DNA of 13,504 nt. Origin: JAWLGW01 sp964569055 (GTDB lineage Bacteria > Planctomycetota > J058). The DNA is taken from positions 1 through 13,504 of the forward strand of contig CAZMSZ010000194.1 in assembly GCA_964569055.1 (NCBI GenBank), in the 5' to 3' direction. Both the position numbers and the translations under genes were made by a program. The notes under the pieces were generated by a model. The model did not search any database and was not told the origin of the DNA. It saw only the letters and a program-made list of their open reading frames with translations. Shown in pieces: positions 12,814-13,504 of this stretch (position 1 is its first letter; the number at the start of each line of letters is the position of its first letter).

Positions 12814-13359
12814 ATGAGCCTCGAGGATCTCGTCGCGGAACTCGTCGAGGAGCGCTCGTTCGACGCCCTGGACACCCTGACCGGGTCGTTCAGCGAGGAC
12901 GTGCTGGAGGCGCTCATCGAGGCCGCCGGCCGGATCCTGACCGACGAGGGGTCGGACCCCGCCGACGATCAGATCGTGGAGCGGATCCGCCAGCACCTCG
13001 TGGATGCCAAGGCGGTGGGGCTGTTGGTCGACGCGCTCTCGTGGAGCCAGATCGAGGTGCGCGAGTTCGCGCTCTCGGTCCTGAGCGAGATCGGCGACTA
13101 CACCGCGGTCGACCCCATGATCCGCCTGCTCGAGGACCGCGACCCCCGGGTGCGCGAGGCCGCCGCCAGTCAGCTCGCGCTCATGACGAGCTACGACTTC
13201 GGCATGGATCCCAAGAAGTGGCGCGAGTGGGAGGCCCGCCGGGTGAAGGGCCTCGCCGAGCAGGCGATCGAGGACCAGGAGGACCGCAGCCGCCGGCTCA
13301 AGCTCCGCATGAAGGGCCAGATCGAGGCGGCCAAGCAGGCGAGCGAGGACTACCCGTAA
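12814..13359 (+). CDS. Small cytoplasmic HEAT-repeat protein
   Basis: Predicted 181 residues with no signal peptide or membrane segment, so probably cytoplasmic. Residues about 65-125 form two HEAT-like helical pairs (LVDALSWSQIEVREFALSVL and VDPMIRLLEDRDPRVREAAA with SQLALMT following). They are followed by the YDFGMDPKKWREWEARR segment (127-143), a block that I recall following HEAT repeats in other GC-rich bacteria, and by a charged helix with coiled-coil character to the end (EDQEDRSRRLKLRMKGQIEA). The N-terminal 60 residues are acidic and helical. The ATG at 12814 has GAGGGAG at the right distance and a TAGAAT hexamer upstream, so it is probably a single-gene unit. It is unlike the exported HEAT protein at 1993 in length and composition. 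It likely mediates protein contacts; partner unknown. Confidence 0.8.
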   Translation: MSLEDLVAELVEERSFDALDTLTGSFSEDVLEALIEAAGRILTDEGSDPADDQIVERIRQHLVDAKAVGLLVDALSWSQIEVREFALSVLSEIGDYTAVDPMIRLLEDRDPRVREAAASQLALMTSYDFGMDPKKWREWEARRVKGLAEQAIEDQEDRSRRLKLRMKGQIEAAKQASEDYP

Positions 13360-13360
13360 G

Positions 13361-13391
13361 GCGGCGGACGACTCGCAGCGCGGCGGACGAC
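13361..13391 (+). repeat. 12-bp direct repeat GCGGCGGACGAC, two copies
   Basis: Identical copies lie at 13361-13372 and 13380-13391, right after the stop of the small HEAT gene, and the second runs into the larger repeat that begins at 13389. It may be the edge of a duplicated intergenic element. Confidence 0.6.
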
Positions 13392-13501
13392 CGCCAAGAG
13401 CGCCAAGGGAGAGCTGTCGCTGGCGAGGTCAGCTCCCTCGCCTGAGAAGTGACCGCCAAGGGCGCCAAGAGCGCCAAGGAAGAGCTGTCGCTGGCGAGGT
13501 C
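13389..13501 (+). repeat. Intergenic direct repeat, two copies, with 9-bp CGCCAAGRG subunits
   Basis: Copy 1 (13389-13430, 42 bp) and copy 2 (13451-13501, 51 bp) share GACCGCCAAG at the start, AGCGCCAAGG in the middle and GAGCTGTCGCTGGCGAGGTC at the end. Copy 2 carries one extra 9-bp CGCCAAG unit, so the copies differ by internal slippage plus few substitutions. A 20-bp spacer separates them, and the array may continue past the right edge. Similar GCCAAG-rich intergenic elements are, as I recall, widespread in some GC-rich phyla, but I cannot name one with certainty. Confidence 0.75.
13422..13442 (+). terminator. Hairpin inside the 3' repeat region
   Basis: GGCGAGG (13422-13428) pairs perfectly with CCTCGCC (13436-13442) across a 7-base loop. 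It lies 62 bases after the small HEAT gene stop. There is no T-run, so a terminator role is only possible; it may simply be part of the repeat element. Confidence 0.3.
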
Positions 13502-13504
13502 CTC

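Noticed and set aside
13361..13504. Possible CRISPR array
   Set aside because: Only two unequal repeat copies with internal 9-bp subunits and a 20-bp spacer that partly pairs with the repeat; no cas genes in the window.

Overview
This window is chromosomal DNA from a very GC-rich bacterium, roughly three quarters G+C by eye, with almost every codon ending in G or C. Lipoprotein signal peptides, two exported or soluble HEAT-repeat proteins, a DUF4132 protein and a prokaryotic RING-type protein suggest a Gram-negative, large-genome lineage of the Myxococcota or Planctomycetota kind. No rRNA or other marker is present, so the phylum is an inference. I see no phage, transposon, plasmid or CRISPR genes.

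Layout. (1) 1-1771, minus: the 5' part of a large DUF4132 protein that runs off the left edge. It is divergent from (2) 1993-3051, plus: a secreted HEAT-repeat protein. (3) 3129-9770: eight same-strand (minus) genes, read from high to low coordinate. They are a small zinc-ribbon protein, an agmatinase-family ureohydrolase, a membrane protein with an N-terminal RING-like zinc finger, a NifS/NifZ-like cysteine desulfurase, ThiI, two tandemly duplicated small lipoproteins, and QueA. A nested GC-rich hairpin at 7751-7791 and a candidate -10 hexamer just beyond it split this run into an upstream half (zinc ribbon, ureohydrolase, RING) and a downstream half (desulfurase to queA). (4) 9906-12556, plus: a radical SAM protein with a cobalamin-binding-like N-terminus, then RimK (ATP-grasp glutamate ligase) after a 272-bp spacer. 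(5) 12578-12658, minus: tRNA-Leu(UAG). (6) 12814-13359, plus: a small HEAT-repeat protein, followed by a duplicated intergenic repeat at the right edge.

How the genes work together. The clearest theme is tRNA and translation. The cysteine desulfurase and the rhodanese-less ThiI are separated by only 4 bp, which matches the NifZ-ThiI arrangement known from Bacillus and should make s4U8 in tRNA. QueA performs a late step of queuosine synthesis at the wobble base. RimK modifies ribosomal protein S6 in its best known members, and a tRNA gene lies next to it. The paralogous lipoproteins inserted between thiI and queA, and the RING/ureohydrolase/zinc-ribbon trio, are the parts least explained by known biology. 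I did not find a convincing undescribed defence or mobile system. The most unusual items are the lipoprotein pair, the membrane RING protein, an apparently leaderless rimK, and the repeat element at the right edge.
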